Assembly: GCF_000718005.1 (NCBI RefSeq)
Contig: NZ_JODV01000001.1
DNA: 64,000 bases
Source: Actinoalloteichus_B caeruleus
Lineage (GTDB): Bacteria > Actinomycetota > Actinomycetes > Mycobacteriales > Pseudonocardiaceae
Direction: 5' to 3' (one strand)
The position numbers were made by a program, and so were the translations under genes. Below the pieces are notes generated by a model. That model saw nothing but the letters and a program-made list of their open reading frames with translations. It ran no database searches and had not been told where the DNA came from. Each line of letters begins with the position of its first letter. Positions within the stretch are counted from its first letter, which is position 1. Of this stretch, positions 17,223-24,262 are shown piece by piece.

Positions 17223-17739
17223 GGCGCGACACTACTCGGCGGCCGACCGGCCGCCGTGGCACACCGCCGCGCGGCGCGCCGAGGCCCCGCTCGTCGCCGG
17301 CGTCGATGGCCTCCCGGACGGCGCCGATCATCCGCAGGCAGTAGTCCTCGATCACCGCCAGTTCCTCGTCCCCGTACTCGGCGACCAGCTCCTCGGTGAA
17401 CGGGACGAGTGCCTCGACGGTCCCGGAGGGCACCGGCGAGGGCGCGAGCCGGACCCGGACCCGCCTCCTGTCGTCCGGGTCGGGGACGCGGACGACGTAC
17501 CCCGCTTCCTCGAGGCGGTCGAGCAGACCGGTGACCGCGCCCGTGGACAACCCGACTCCCTCGGCGATCTCCCCGGCGCTGAGGGGTACCGGTGCGCGGC
17601 TGACGAGGTCGAGGCACTTGTAGGCGGTCGGCGACAGGCCGAGTCGTTCGGCGAGCCGACCGTGGAGCAGGGCGGTCGCCGCTCCGAGTTCGCGGCTCAG
17701 CTCCGCGAGCCTGGCCGCTCGCCCGGCGCGCTCGGACAT
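17173..17739 (-). CDS. MarR-family regulator
   Basis: A 188-aa MarR-type winged-helix regulator: SPTAYKCLDLVSRAPVPLSAGEIAEGVGLSTGAVTGLLDRLEEAGYVVR is split over residues 45-95 and is followed by the beta-wing DPDDRRRVRVRL. ATG 17739 has a GAGG ribosome site. The last about 25 residues (RRVVSRRAALPHLRGS) are basic, unlike the rest, and overlap the downstream HTH-TOBE gene by 50 nt, so the true end could be affected by a frame change. A TACCAT on the minus strand (bases 17813-17808) is a plausible -10. It diverges from moaA and could regulate it. Confidence 0.85.
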   Translation of the reverse strand: MSERAGRAARLAELSRELGAATALLHGRLAERLGLSPTAYKCLDLVSRAPVPLSAGEIAEGVGLSTGAVTGLLDRLEEAGYVVRVPDPDDRRRVRVRLAPSPVPSGTVEALVPFTEELVAEYGDEELAVIEDYCLRMIGAVREAIDAGDERGLGAPRGGVPRRPVGRRVVSRRAALPHLRGSRAPGGQ

Positions 17740-17897
17740 GGGCACCTCGCCTGCGTGTTCCTGGCCGTCCCCGGTGGGCGGTCCTCGACCGGGCGGCTGA
17801 CCCGCGGATGGTAAACCGGCGGGCCACCGCCCGTCGGATCGACCCCTCCGACCCAGCTCCGGGTGCCCGCTCCCCGGGCGGCTTCGCCGCCGCACTC

Positions 17898-17903
17898 TAG
17901 GCT
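17898..17903 (+). promoter_or_regulatory. -10 box TAGGCT for leaderless moaA
   Basis: TAGGCT is followed by 7 nt and then ATG 17911; there is no ribosome site. Confidence 0.65.
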
Positions 17904-17910
17904 GGGACAG

Positions 17911-18969
17911 ATGACGGCGGTTGATCTGGGCATGCCGAGGGTCCCCCGGTCCCGGGACCTGCCACCCCGGCCCGGGACACCAGAACTCGTGGACCGTTAC
18001 CAACGGGTCGCCACCGACCTGCGGGTCTCACTGATCGACAAGTGCAACCTGCGCTGCCACTACTGCATGCCGGCGGAGGGGCTGGACTGGCTGCCCGCCC
18101 GGGAGCTGCTCACCACGCGGGAGGTGGTCCGGCTGGTCCGGATCGCGGTGGAGCGCCTCGGGGTCACGGAGCTGAGGTTCACCGGAGGGGAGCCCCTCCT
18201 GCGCCCGGACCTGGAGGAGATTGTGGCGGCCGCCGCCGCGCTGAGTCCGAGGCCGGGGATCTCGTTGACGACGAACGGCATCTCGCTGCGGTCCCGGGCG
18301 GCCGCGCTGGCCGCCGCCGGCCTGGACCGGGTGAACGTGTCGCTCGACTCGGTGCGGCCGGAGACGTTCCGGCGCATCACCCGGCGGGACCGGCTCGCCG
18401 ACGTCCTGGACGGCCTCGCCTCGGCGGCGGAGGCCGGACTGCGTCCGGTCAAGGTCAACGCGGTCCTGCTCCCCGGGGTCAACGAGCACGAGGCGGTCGA
18501 GTTGGTCCGGTTCTGCCTCGCCCACGGGTACGAGCCCCGGTTCATCGAACAGATGCCGCTCGACGCGCAGCACGGGTGGGACCGGTCGGCGATGGTGACG
18601 GCCGACCGCATCCTGGAGCTGCTCTCCGAGTCGGTCCGGCTCACGCCGGCCACCGACGACCGGGGTTCCACGCCCGCCGAGCGGTGGCTCGTGGACGGCG
18701 GCCCCGGCACCGTGGGCGTCATCGCGTCCGTCACCCGACCGTTCTGCGGGGCGTGCGACCGCACCAGGCTCACGGCCGACGGGCAGCTCCGGTCGTGCCT
18801 GTTCTCCCAGGAGGAGACTGATCTGCGGGCACTGGTCCGGGCGGGGGCCGACGACGACGGCATCGCCGCGGCCTGGCGCGAGGCGATGTGGGGGAAGCCC
18901 GCCGGCCACGGGATCGACGACGAGGACTTCGTCCAGCCCCAGCGCCCGATGAGCGCCATCGGCGGCTGA
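17911..18969 (+). CDS. moaA: GTP 3',8-cyclase MoaA
   Basis: A 352-aa radical SAM enzyme that performs the first step of molybdenum cofactor synthesis, turning GTP into the 3',8-cyclo intermediate for MoaC. The N-terminal [4Fe-4S] site is CNLRCHYC (Cys45, 49, 52), with TGGEPLLRPD as the SAM-binding block. The second cluster uses Cys279, Cys282 and Cys296 (CX2CX13C, in FCGACDRTRLT...LRSC). The protein ends in the required Gly-Gly. Length is slightly above the usual 330 because of an N-terminal extension of about 30 residues. The leaderless start is set by TAGGCT. moaD, mogA-moaE, moaC and moeA lie downstream in the window. Confidence 0.96.
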   Translation: MTAVDLGMPRVPRSRDLPPRPGTPELVDRYQRVATDLRVSLIDKCNLRCHYCMPAEGLDWLPARELLTTREVVRLVRIAVERLGVTELRFTGGEPLLRPDLEEIVAAAAALSPRPGISLTTNGISLRSRAAALAAAGLDRVNVSLDSVRPETFRRITRRDRLADVLDGLASAAEAGLRPVKVNAVLLPGVNEHEAVELVRFCLAHGYEPRFIEQMPLDAQHGWDRSAMVTADRILELLSESVRLTPATDDRGSTPAERWLVDGGPGTVGVIASVTRPFCGACDRTRLTADGQLRSCLFSQEETDLRALVRAGADDDGIAAAWREAMWGKPAGHGIDDEDFVQPQRPMSAIGG

Positions 18970-19078
18970 GCCGTCTCCACGCCCGTCGGGGATGACGGTC
19001 CGGCGCGGGCTCCACCGTGTTCCCGTCTCCCGTTTCCCGTGCTTGTCACCTCCGCTCCTGAGCGGCAGTGCCGGCGAC

Positions 19079-19123
19079 GCGCGGGCGGGACGCACGCGCG
19101 GGCGGGACGCACGCGCGGGCGGA
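19079..19123 (+). repeat. Tandem 17-nt repeat (about 2.6 copies)
   Basis: The unit GCGCGGGCGGGACGCAC occurs perfectly at 19079-19095 and 19096-19112, with a partial third copy at 19113-19123. It lies in the non-coding gap between moaA and the ATPase gene. Confidence 0.85.
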
Positions 19124-19220
19124 GGGCGCCCGTGGCCGCGTCTGGCACCAGCGTGCCGCTCGGACGGGAGGAGCGGGGGACGGGCGAGGACGTTCGCCCC
19201 CGAGGAGGAGAGGACAGGAA

Positions 19221-19862
19221 GTGCGGAGCACGACAGGTGTCCCGGGGCGGGGAGCGCCCGACGAACGGTTCTTCGTCCTGACCGGGGGGCCGGGGTCGGG
19301 CAAGACGACGATCCTCGACGAGCTGGCGGCCCGAGGGATGGCGGTGACACGAGAGGCCGGGCGCGGGATCATCCAGGACCAGGTGCTGGTGGGCGGGCCG
19401 GCACTGCCCTGGGCGGACCCCGCGCTGTTCGCCGAGCTGATGCTCTGCTGGGAGCTCCGCTCGTACCGCGCCGCCGCCGAGGAGGCGGGACCGGTCTTCT
19501 TCGACCGGGGCACGCCGGACGTCCTCGGCTACCTGCGGCTGTCCGGTGCGAGGGTGCCGCCGCACGTCCAGCGGGCGGCGCGGGAGGTCCCCTACCACCG
19601 CCTGGTGTTCGTGACCCCGTACTGGCCGGAGATCTTCCACCACGACGCGGAGCGGAGGCAGGACCACGCGGAGGCGGAACGGACCTGCGAGGTGATGCTG
19701 GCGGTGTACCGCGAACTCGGCTACGAGACGGTGCTCGTCCCGAGGGGGACGCCCGCCGAGCGGGCCGACTTCGTCCTGGAACGCGTTCGCGACCAGCGCC
19801 CGGCTCCCTGCGAGGTGGCCGGGCACGGGGAGCGGGCCGAGTCCCCACCGGCGCTCCCCTGA
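19221..19862 (+). CDS. AAA-type (AAA_28) ATPase/kinase-like protein
   Basis: A 213-aa P-loop protein. Walker A is TGGPGSGKTT near residue 18, and the later blocks VTREAGRGIIQDQ, FFDRGTPDVLGYLRL and YHRLVFVTPYWPEIF match the AAA_28 family of small predicted ATPases, which are often annotated as nucleotide kinases. The GTG at 19221 has an extended AGGAGAGGACAGGAA ribosome region; the longer open frame upstream consists of the tandem repeat and is rejected. The gene is flanked on both sides by 17-nt-period repeats. Function is unknown. Confidence 0.8.
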   Translation: MRSTTGVPGRGAPDERFFVLTGGPGSGKTTILDELAARGMAVTREAGRGIIQDQVLVGGPALPWADPALFAELMLCWELRSYRAAAEEAGPVFFDRGTPDVLGYLRLSGARVPPHVQRAAREVPYHRLVFVTPYWPEIFHHDAERRQDHAEAERTCEVMLAVYRELGYETVLVPRGTPAERADFVLERVRDQRPAPCEVAGHGERAESPPALP

Positions 19863-19950
19863 CCAGTCGACCGGCAGCGCGTCACCGACGGCACGTCCGG
19901 GCCGCCAGGGGACGACGTCCGGCGTCGGGACCCGCCGCCAGTCGCCCGCC

Positions 19951-20019
19951 GAGGGCGCTGAGGGCGCGAGGGCGCTGAAGGCGCGAGGGCGCTGGGGGCG
20001 CTGGGGGCACTGGTGGCGC
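19951..20019 (+). repeat. Second tandem 17-nt repeat (3 to 4 copies)
   Basis: Copies are at 19951-19967 (GAGGGCGCTGAGGGCGC), 19968-19984 (GAGGGCGCTGAAGGCGC) and 19985-20001 (GAGGGCGCTGGGGGCGC), with a degenerate fourth at 20002-20019. The sequence differs from the repeat at 19079 but the period is the same. Confidence 0.85.
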
Positions 20020-20053
20020 CTGGAAATCCTCGGCCGGGCGGCGGCACGTGGTA

Positions 20054-20084
20054 CTGTCATCGACAGATTCCCTTTCAGCGAAAG
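20054..20084. promoter_or_regulatory. Twin 13-nt palindromes, probable TetR operators
   Basis: CTGTCATCGACAG (20054-20066) and CTTTCAGCGAAAG (20072-20084) share the form CT-K-TC-A-K-C-GA-M-AG, with perfect 5-nt arms and a 3-nt centre. Their centres are 18 bp apart. They lie just before the DUF4267-TetR operon and overlap a TACTGT -10-like hexamer at 20052-20057, as expected for autorepression. Confidence 0.7.
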
Positions 20085-20095
20085 ATCGGAGCCGC

Positions 20096-20470
20096 GTGGC
20101 CACCGCTGGTGTCACCATCGCCACCCTCGCGGGACTCGCCATCCTCACGATCGGCGTCCTCTACCTCCTGGCGCCCCGCCCGATGGCGGCCAGCTTCGGC
20201 CTGCCTTCCGTCCCGGAGGGCAGGGACGTGGCCTGGCTGCGCCTCAAGGGCGTACGCGACCTCGCCACCGGGGTCGTCGCCTTCACGGTGCTGTTCACCG
20301 CCCCGGCCGCCACCCTGGGGTGGACCGTCGCCGCCTTCACCATCGTTCCCATCGGTGACGCGGTGACGGTGCTCCGCGCCGACGGGCGCCGGAGCGCCGC
20401 CTACGGGATCCATGGGGCGACGGCCGTGTTGATGCTCATCGCCGCTGGCTTCCTGGTGAGCGCCGCATGA
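20096..20470 (+). CDS. DUF4267 membrane protein
   Basis: A 124-aa protein with four hydrophobic helices. LYLLAPRPMAASFGLPSVP, LRLKGVRDLATGVVAF and IVPIGDAVTVLRADGRR are typical of DUF4267, a small-membrane-protein family usually next to TetR regulators. GTG 20096 has a GGAG ribosome site; an upstream in-frame start at 20048 would run through the operators and is rejected. The stop overlaps the TetR start (ATGA), giving a two-gene operon. The role is unknown. Confidence 0.82.
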   Translation: MATAGVTIATLAGLAILTIGVLYLLAPRPMAASFGLPSVPEGRDVAWLRLKGVRDLATGVVAFTVLFTAPAATLGWTVAAFTIVPIGDAVTVLRADGRRSAAYGIHGATAVLMLIAAGFLVSAA

Positions 20471-21051
20471 CGGGCCAGGAGCACCCGCCCCCGACGGACC
20501 CGAGGGAGCGCCGCCGGCTCGCTCGCCGTCACGAGATCATGGACGTCGCCCTGGCGATCGCCGAAGGCGAGGGTTGGGAGGCGGTGACGACCCGTCGGGT
20601 CGCCCGGTCGATCGACTACAGCCAACCCGTCATCTACCAACACTTCGCCAGCCGGGACGACCTCGTCGCGGCGATCGCCCGACGGGGCTTCGACACCCTC
20701 ACCGGCGAGATCGAGAGCGTCGCGCGCACCGGGGGCGCCCGCCCCTTCGAGGGGCTGTGCCGCCGTTACGTCGAGTTCGGCCGCCGCCGCCCCCGCCTGT
20801 ACGAGGTGATGTTCGGTGCGCCCACGAGCCTGGTCTTCGCGACCGCCGACACCCCGGAGGAACTCCGGCGGACGTTCCTCACCCTGCGGGAGCTCGTCGC
20901 ACGGGGACACCAGTCGGAGGACGCGGACGGAGTGACCGAGTTCTTCTGGGCCTGTTGCCACGGCCTCGTCTCCCTGCTGCTCGCGGGCCGGATCCCCGAG
21001 ACCCGGGTGGAGGAGCACGTGCGCCGGATCGGCCACCTGCTCGACGGATGA
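20467..21051 (+). CDS. TetR-family regulator of the DUF4267 operon
   Basis: A 194-aa TetR protein. The HTH spans about residues 20-66 (VTTRRVARSIDYSQPVIYQHFASRDDLVAAIA), and a TetR_C_13/WHG-type C-terminal domain follows (FGRRRPRLYEVMFG). Its ATG overlaps the DUF4267 stop by 4 nt. The twin palindromes at 20054-20084 upstream of the operon are its likely binding sites. Confidence 0.9.
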   Translation: MTGQEHPPPTDPRERRRLARRHEIMDVALAIAEGEGWEAVTTRRVARSIDYSQPVIYQHFASRDDLVAAIARRGFDTLTGEIESVARTGGARPFEGLCRRYVEFGRRRPRLYEVMFGAPTSLVFATADTPEELRRTFLTLRELVARGHQSEDADGVTEFFWACCHGLVSLLLAGRIPETRVEEHVRRIGHLLDG

Positions 21052-21129
21052 GGAGCGCGCCCCCGCCGCGCGCCCCCCTCGGCGGACCTCGAGGCGGCGG
21101 AGGAGGGAGCACCAGGAAGGATGCGGAGG

Positions 21130-21417
21130 ATGAGCCACGAAACGTCGCCGCCCGAGGCCGGGAACCGCATCGTCGTGCGGTACTTCGCGGGCGCCGGGGC
21201 GGCCGCCGGCACGGGCCAGGAGTCCCTGCCGCTCCCGGACGGCGAGCCCACGGTGGCGGCGGTGCTGGCGATGGTGAGCGACCGGCACGGGGAGCGCCTG
21301 GGCCGGGTGCTGCGCGGGTGCAGCTTCCTCCTCGACGGTGTAGCGGTGCGTGACCGGAACACGCCGATCACGGCCGGGAGCGAGCTGGACGTCCTCCCGC
21401 CGTTCGCCGGTGGTTGA
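21130..21417 (+). CDS. moaD: MoaD/ThiS-family sulfur carrier
   Basis: A 95-aa beta-grasp protein with the terminal Gly-Gly needed for thiocarboxylation. IVVRYFAGAGAAAGTGQESLPLP and the C-terminal ELDVLPPFAGG fit MoaD, the small subunit of molybdopterin synthase, better than ThiS. Its partner MoaE is the C-terminal half of the fusion at 24511-25560. ATG 21130 has AGGAAGG at 9 nt; ATG 21121 is an alternative but abuts that site. It is separated from moaA by four genes. Confidence 0.85.
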   Translation: MSHETSPPEAGNRIVVRYFAGAGAAAGTGQESLPLPDGEPTVAAVLAMVSDRHGERLGRVLRGCSFLLDGVAVRDRNTPITAGSELDVLPPFAGG

Positions 21418-21471
21418 ACGAGTCGTTGACCCTCCGCATCCAGCGTTCCCCTACAAGAACTTCACATCCTC

Positions 21472-21485
21472 ACCCCTTTGGGGGT
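21472..21485 (+). terminator. Small hairpin downstream of moaD
   Basis: ACCCC (21472-21476) and GGGGT (21481-21485) around a TTTG loop could form a short stem 55 nt after the moaD stop. There is no T-tract, so confidence is low. Confidence 0.3.
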
Positions 21486-21530
21486 AATCACCATCCGTCG
21501 ATCGCCCAATCGCCTACCGTGAGCAAGGAA

Positions 21531-21548
21531 CGTGAGCCAGGACTCACG
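21531..21548. promoter_or_regulatory. Inverted repeat upstream of rpf
   Basis: CGTGAG (21531-21536) and CTCACG (21543-21548) form perfect arms with a 6-nt spacer, about 110 nt before the rpf -10 box. It may be a regulator site, but its identity is unknown. Confidence 0.4.
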
Positions 21549-21638
21549 CGCCGTGATCGATATCAGGATGGACACGGGGGGATTACGGCCCGCTGACCAG
21601 GCACGATGGCCGCATCGATGAACACCCCTCCGTGTTAC

Positions 21639-21654
21639 TGTGACGAGCGTCACC
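21639..21654. promoter_or_regulatory. CRP/GlxR-type binding site before rpf
   Basis: TGTGA-CGAGCG-TCACC matches the TGTGA-N6-TCACA consensus at 9 of 10 positions. rpf genes of Mycobacterium (CRP, Rv3676) and Corynebacterium (GlxR) are known targets of this regulator type. The site ends 5 nt before the TAGGGT -10 box. Confidence 0.65.
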
Positions 21655-21659
21655 ATTGA

Positions 21660-21665
21660 TAGGGT
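21660..21665 (+). promoter_or_regulatory. -10 box TAGGGT of rpf
   Basis: TAGGGT preceded by TTGA fits an actinobacterial -10. A start near 21672 would give an rpf leader of about 223 nt. Confidence 0.5.
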
Positions 21666-21671
21666 TTGGGA

Positions 21672-21894
21672 TTTGTCCGGCGCTTACGTAGCGTCGCCTC
21701 TCGGTCGCCCCGAACGGCCATGACAACCGAGGAGTCCGCCGCGCCGAACCCTGTCCAGCGGGCTCCCCACCCCCGAACCACAGAGCCGGACAGGGACTCA
21801 GAAAGCCAGGGCGCATCCAGCGCCAGGCCGGACAGGGAGCCGCCCCGCCACGAGCGGGACCGGATTCCAGCAGGCGCGGGTAGGAGAGAGGGAC
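21672..21894 (+). promoter_or_regulatory. Structured 5' leader of rpf with alternative pairings
   Basis: The leader contains CCCTGTCC (21749-21756), which can pair with GGACAGGG at 21788-21795, or equally with a second copy at 21830-21837. Both copies are part of an identical 11-mer CCGGACAGGGA. An upstream stem CTCGGT/ACCGAG lies in about 21698-21732. rpf genes in actinobacteria are often preceded by a c-di-AMP (ydaO) riboswitch, but I cannot find its GGTGAAT-like and GACAGCTAAC-like core motifs, so no class is assigned. Confidence 0.4.
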
Positions 21895-22572
21895 ATGTCT
21901 CGCTACCAAGGCAAGCACCGCAAGGCTTCCGCTTCCAGCCGCACCTTCGCCCGGATCGCCGTCGCCGGCGCCATCGTCGGTGCCCCGCTGGCCATGGCCG
22001 GAACCGCGCAGGCCGCTGACTGGGACACGCTCGCGCAGTGCGAGAGCAGCGGAGACTGGAGCATCAACACCGGCAACGGCTACTACGGCGGTGTGCAGTT
22101 CTCCCCGACCACCTGGGTCGAGTTCGGCGGCACCGAGTACGCGCCGATGGCTCACCAGGCGACCCGTGAGCAGCAGATCGCGGTCGCCGAGCGGGTGCTC
22201 GCGGTCCAGGGCCCCAACGCCTGGCCGGCCTGCAGCGCCAAGACCGGCTGGCACCTGCAGGAGGGCGCGCCCGTCGCCGCTCCTGAGCCCGCCCCCGAGC
22301 CCGTCGCCGCCGAGGAGCCGGCTCCCGCGCCGGAGCCCGCCCCCGAGCCCGTCGCGGCGGAGGCCCCCGCCCCCGCCCCGGCCCCGGCCCAGCCCGCGGA
22401 CATCCAGAACCACCCCGAGGGCAACTACACCGTCGAGGCCGGCGACACGCTGTCCAAGATCGCGGCTGAGCACGGCACCACGTGGCAGCGCATCCACGAG
22501 GACAACGAGGACGTCATCAACGACGCCGACCTGATCTACACCGGTCAGGTCATCCTGGTGAACGGTTCCTGA
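21895..22572 (+). CDS. rpf: Resuscitation-promoting factor with LysM domain
   Basis: A 225-aa secreted cell-wall hydrolase. A signal peptide covers residues 1-40 (ending AGTAQA), then an Rpf transglycosylase domain (about 41-115) with the catalytic Glu50 in AQCESSGDW and the GYYGGVQFSPTTW block. A Pro/Ala/Glu linker follows (about 122-172) with repeated APEPAPEPVAAE units, then a LysM peptidoglycan-binding domain (about 178-223: YTVEAGDTLSKIAAEHGTTW). Rpf proteins cleave glycan strands and promote regrowth of dormant cells. The ATG has a GGAGAGAGGGAC ribosome region. Regulation by a CRP-type protein and by the long leader is suggested by sequence. Confidence 0.95.
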   Translation: MSRYQGKHRKASASSRTFARIAVAGAIVGAPLAMAGTAQAADWDTLAQCESSGDWSINTGNGYYGGVQFSPTTWVEFGGTEYAPMAHQATREQQIAVAERVLAVQGPNAWPACSAKTGWHLQEGAPVAAPEPAPEPVAAEEPAPAPEPAPEPVAAEAPAPAPAPAQPADIQNHPEGNYTVEAGDTLSKIAAEHGTTWQRIHEDNEDVINDADLIYTGQVILVNGS

Positions 22573-22585
22573 CGACCGCGAACCC

Positions 22586-22631
22586 ACGCCGAGGTCCCAC
22601 CGCTTTCCCCCGGGCGGTGGGACCTCGGCGT
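22586..22631 (+). terminator. Strong hairpin terminator after rpf
   Basis: A perfect 17-bp stem has arms 22586-22602 (ACGCCGAGGTCCCACCG) and 22615-22631, with a 12-nt loop. It lies 14 nt after the rpf stop. No T-tract follows, as is common in actinobacteria. It also lies downstream of the convergent type VII operon. Confidence 0.85.
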
Positions 22632-22729
22632 TCGCGTGTCGGGACGTGACGACGCGGGACCGGCCGGCGCCCCGGACCGGCTCCCCCGGCCCGTCGCCCA
22701 GCCAGCGGCCGCTCGACGCGGCCAGCCGC

Positions 22730-23164
22730 TCAACGCAGATAGCCGCGCGTCTCGAAGTCCTCGTCGTCGTCCTCGTCGTCGCGGCGGCGGCCCCGAGAGC
22801 TCGGCGGGGGCCCGAACATCGCGGCCCGCCGCTCGGCGTCCACCTCCGCCTGGACCTCCTCCTCCTGACGCCGGCCCTCCTCGGCCGCCTCGGCCCGCTC
22901 CTCCTCACTCAGCCCTCGGTAGGCGTCGGCGAGGTTGACCAGCGCCGGGGCGGCGGCCCTGGCGAACGCGGGTTCGCGCAACAGGTCCCGAGCCCCCCGC
23001 CGCCCGTTGGCGACATCGTCGAGCAACGCCCGCAGCTCGGGGTCCCGCGCGCGGTCCCGCGCCGCTCGCACCGAACGCAGGATGCGCCGCGAACGGGCCT
23101 CGTCTCCTCCCGCGATGTCCAGCATCGGTTCCCGGGACTCGGGATTCCCACCGGTGGTCGACAC
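22730..23164 (-). CDS. Unrecognised protein, third gene of type VII substrate operon
   Basis: A 144-aa hydrophilic protein. It is almost all helical, with an Arg-rich first half (RSRRILRSVRAARDRARD), an Ala/Glu-rich second half and a disordered C-terminus of alternating acidic and basic clusters ending DFETRGYLR. No signal peptide, membrane segment or known domain is seen. The GTG start is 1 nt after the stop of the WXG-containing gene, so it is co-translated with it. A chaperone or partner for the secreted proteins is possible but unproven. Confidence 0.7.
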   Translation of the reverse strand: MSTTGGNPESREPMLDIAGGDEARSRRILRSVRAARDRARDPELRALLDDVANGRRGARDLLREPAFARAAAPALVNLADAYRGLSEEERAEAAEEGRRQEEEVQAEVDAERRAAMFGPPPSSRGRRRDDEDDDEDFETRGYLR

Positions 23165-23165
23165 G

Positions 23166-23888
23166 TCAGCTCCCTCCTGGGTGCGTGTAGCCCGCCCCGG
23201 GCAGCGGGACGGTCTCCTCGAGGTTCAGGGAGGCGGTCAGCCCCTGGACGATCCCGGTCAGCGCGTACACCGCCGTGATCATCAGGCCGATGGCCTCGAT
23301 GGCCTGCGCCCACTTCGCCAGGGCCTTGCCGATGGTGTAGACGGCGGCGGCGATCGCGACCGCCGTGGTCGTGCCCGCCGTGAACAGTCCGGTGGCTCCG
23401 CCCAACGCCTCGAAGATCAGCTCGATGACCAGGTCGACCAGCGCCGAGATGATGTTCTCCAGCGCCTTCAACTGGAAGTAGATGGCGCGCTTGAGCTCTC
23501 CGAAGCCCTCCGCGGCCTCCGCTATCACCGTCCGCTGCTCCCGCAGGGCCTCGGCCACCCTGCCGAAGTAGTCGTCGGCCGCCGACGCGGCGTTGCCCTC
23601 CCAGGCGAGACCGGGCACCAGGTCCGCCAGCTGGTCGGCGTAGGCGCCGTGGAACTCGGCGAGGTTGTTCAGCGCCGCCTCGGCCTTCCCGACCTCCTCC
23701 CAGTTCCCGACGATCTTCTCGCCGAGCTCCGTGACGGGGTCGACTCCGAGTAGCTCCTTGCACCCCATCCTGATGTAGTGGGTGATGCTGAACCAGTCGG
23801 TGAACCCGAGGACCTTCTCGGCCCACGTCGGCATCACCTCCTCCGCCTCCGGCGCGGTGAGCACCTCGGCGGGACTGCTGGCTGCCAT
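23166..23888 (-). CDS. WXG-motif type VII secretion protein with C-terminal membrane segments
   Basis: A 240-aa protein. The central helical hairpin (about residues 55-150) carries a WEG turn at 96-98 (PGLAWEGNAASAADDYF), the WXG100-superfamily signature. Two hydrophobic stretches follow at about 164-190 and 195-215, which is unusual for a soluble substrate and resembles larger WXG/LXG or PPE-like proteins. ATG 23888 has an AAGGAG ribosome site; the longer open frame upstream crosses the EspC-like gene and is a shadow. It sits between an EspC-like gene (29 nt upstream) and a 144-aa protein (1 nt downstream). Type VII export is inferred from the motif and the neighbour. Confidence 0.78.
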   Translation of the reverse strand: MAASSPAEVLTAPEAEEVMPTWAEKVLGFTDWFSITHYIRMGCKELLGVDPVTELGEKIVGNWEEVGKAEAALNNLAEFHGAYADQLADLVPGLAWEGNAASAADDYFGRVAEALREQRTVIAEAAEGFGELKRAIYFQLKALENIISALVDLVIELIFEALGGATGLFTAGTTTAVAIAAAVYTIGKALAKWAQAIEAIGLMITAVYALTGIVQGLTASLNLEETVPLPGAGYTHPGGS

Positions 23889-23917
23889 GCGTCGAACTCC
23901 TTCCGGGCCGGAAGCCG

Positions 23918-24262
23918 TCAGTCCTGGTCGAACGAGTGCTCGGGCGAGTAGGTCGCGTCGATCCTGGCGGCCTCGGACTCCTCCAACCCGGCGTAGTCCT
24001 CGCCCGCCGCCTTCATCGCCGTCGCCGACTCCTCCATCCGGGAGCGCAGCACCAGCGCGTTCCCGGAGATCGCCGTGGCGACCTGGGTGCAGAACTCGAC
24101 GAGGGAGCCGTAGACCAGGCCCAACTCCTCCGACTTGACCATGATGTGCTCCATGGCGTACTCGGATGCCGTGTTCGCGTCCTCGGCGAGGGAGTTCAGC
24201 AGGGTGGGGCCCTGGGTGATCAGGGTGTCCGGATCGTCGAGCTCGTAGCCCGAACCGGCCAT
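23918..24262 (-). CDS. EspC-like (WXG100-related) type VII secretion substrate
   Basis: A 114-aa all-helical protein, of the length and composition of EspC-like/WXG100-related ESX substrates. After the second helix it has YAGLE (Tyr90-Glu94), matching the YxxxD/E export signal of type VII secretion. A WXG turn is replaced by VYGSLVEFC. ATG 24262 has an AGGAGG ribosome site. It leads a three-gene operon with the WXG protein and the 144-aa protein. No secretion ATPase (EccC) is in the window, so the export machine must be elsewhere. Confidence 0.75.
   Translation of the reverse strand: MAGSGYELDDPDTLITQGPTLLNSLAEDANTASEYAMEHIMVKSEELGLVYGSLVEFCTQVATAISGNALVLRSRMEESATAMKAAGEDYAGLEESEAARIDATYSPEHSFDQD

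Noticed and set aside
19068..19220. N-terminal extension of the AAA_28 ATPase
   Set aside because: The added residues come from the 17-nt tandem repeat, and a good ribosome site precedes GTG 19221.
21672..21894. c-di-AMP (ydaO) riboswitch before rpf
   Set aside because: Expected by analogy, but the conserved core motifs could not be found by eye; kept only as an unclassified structured leader.
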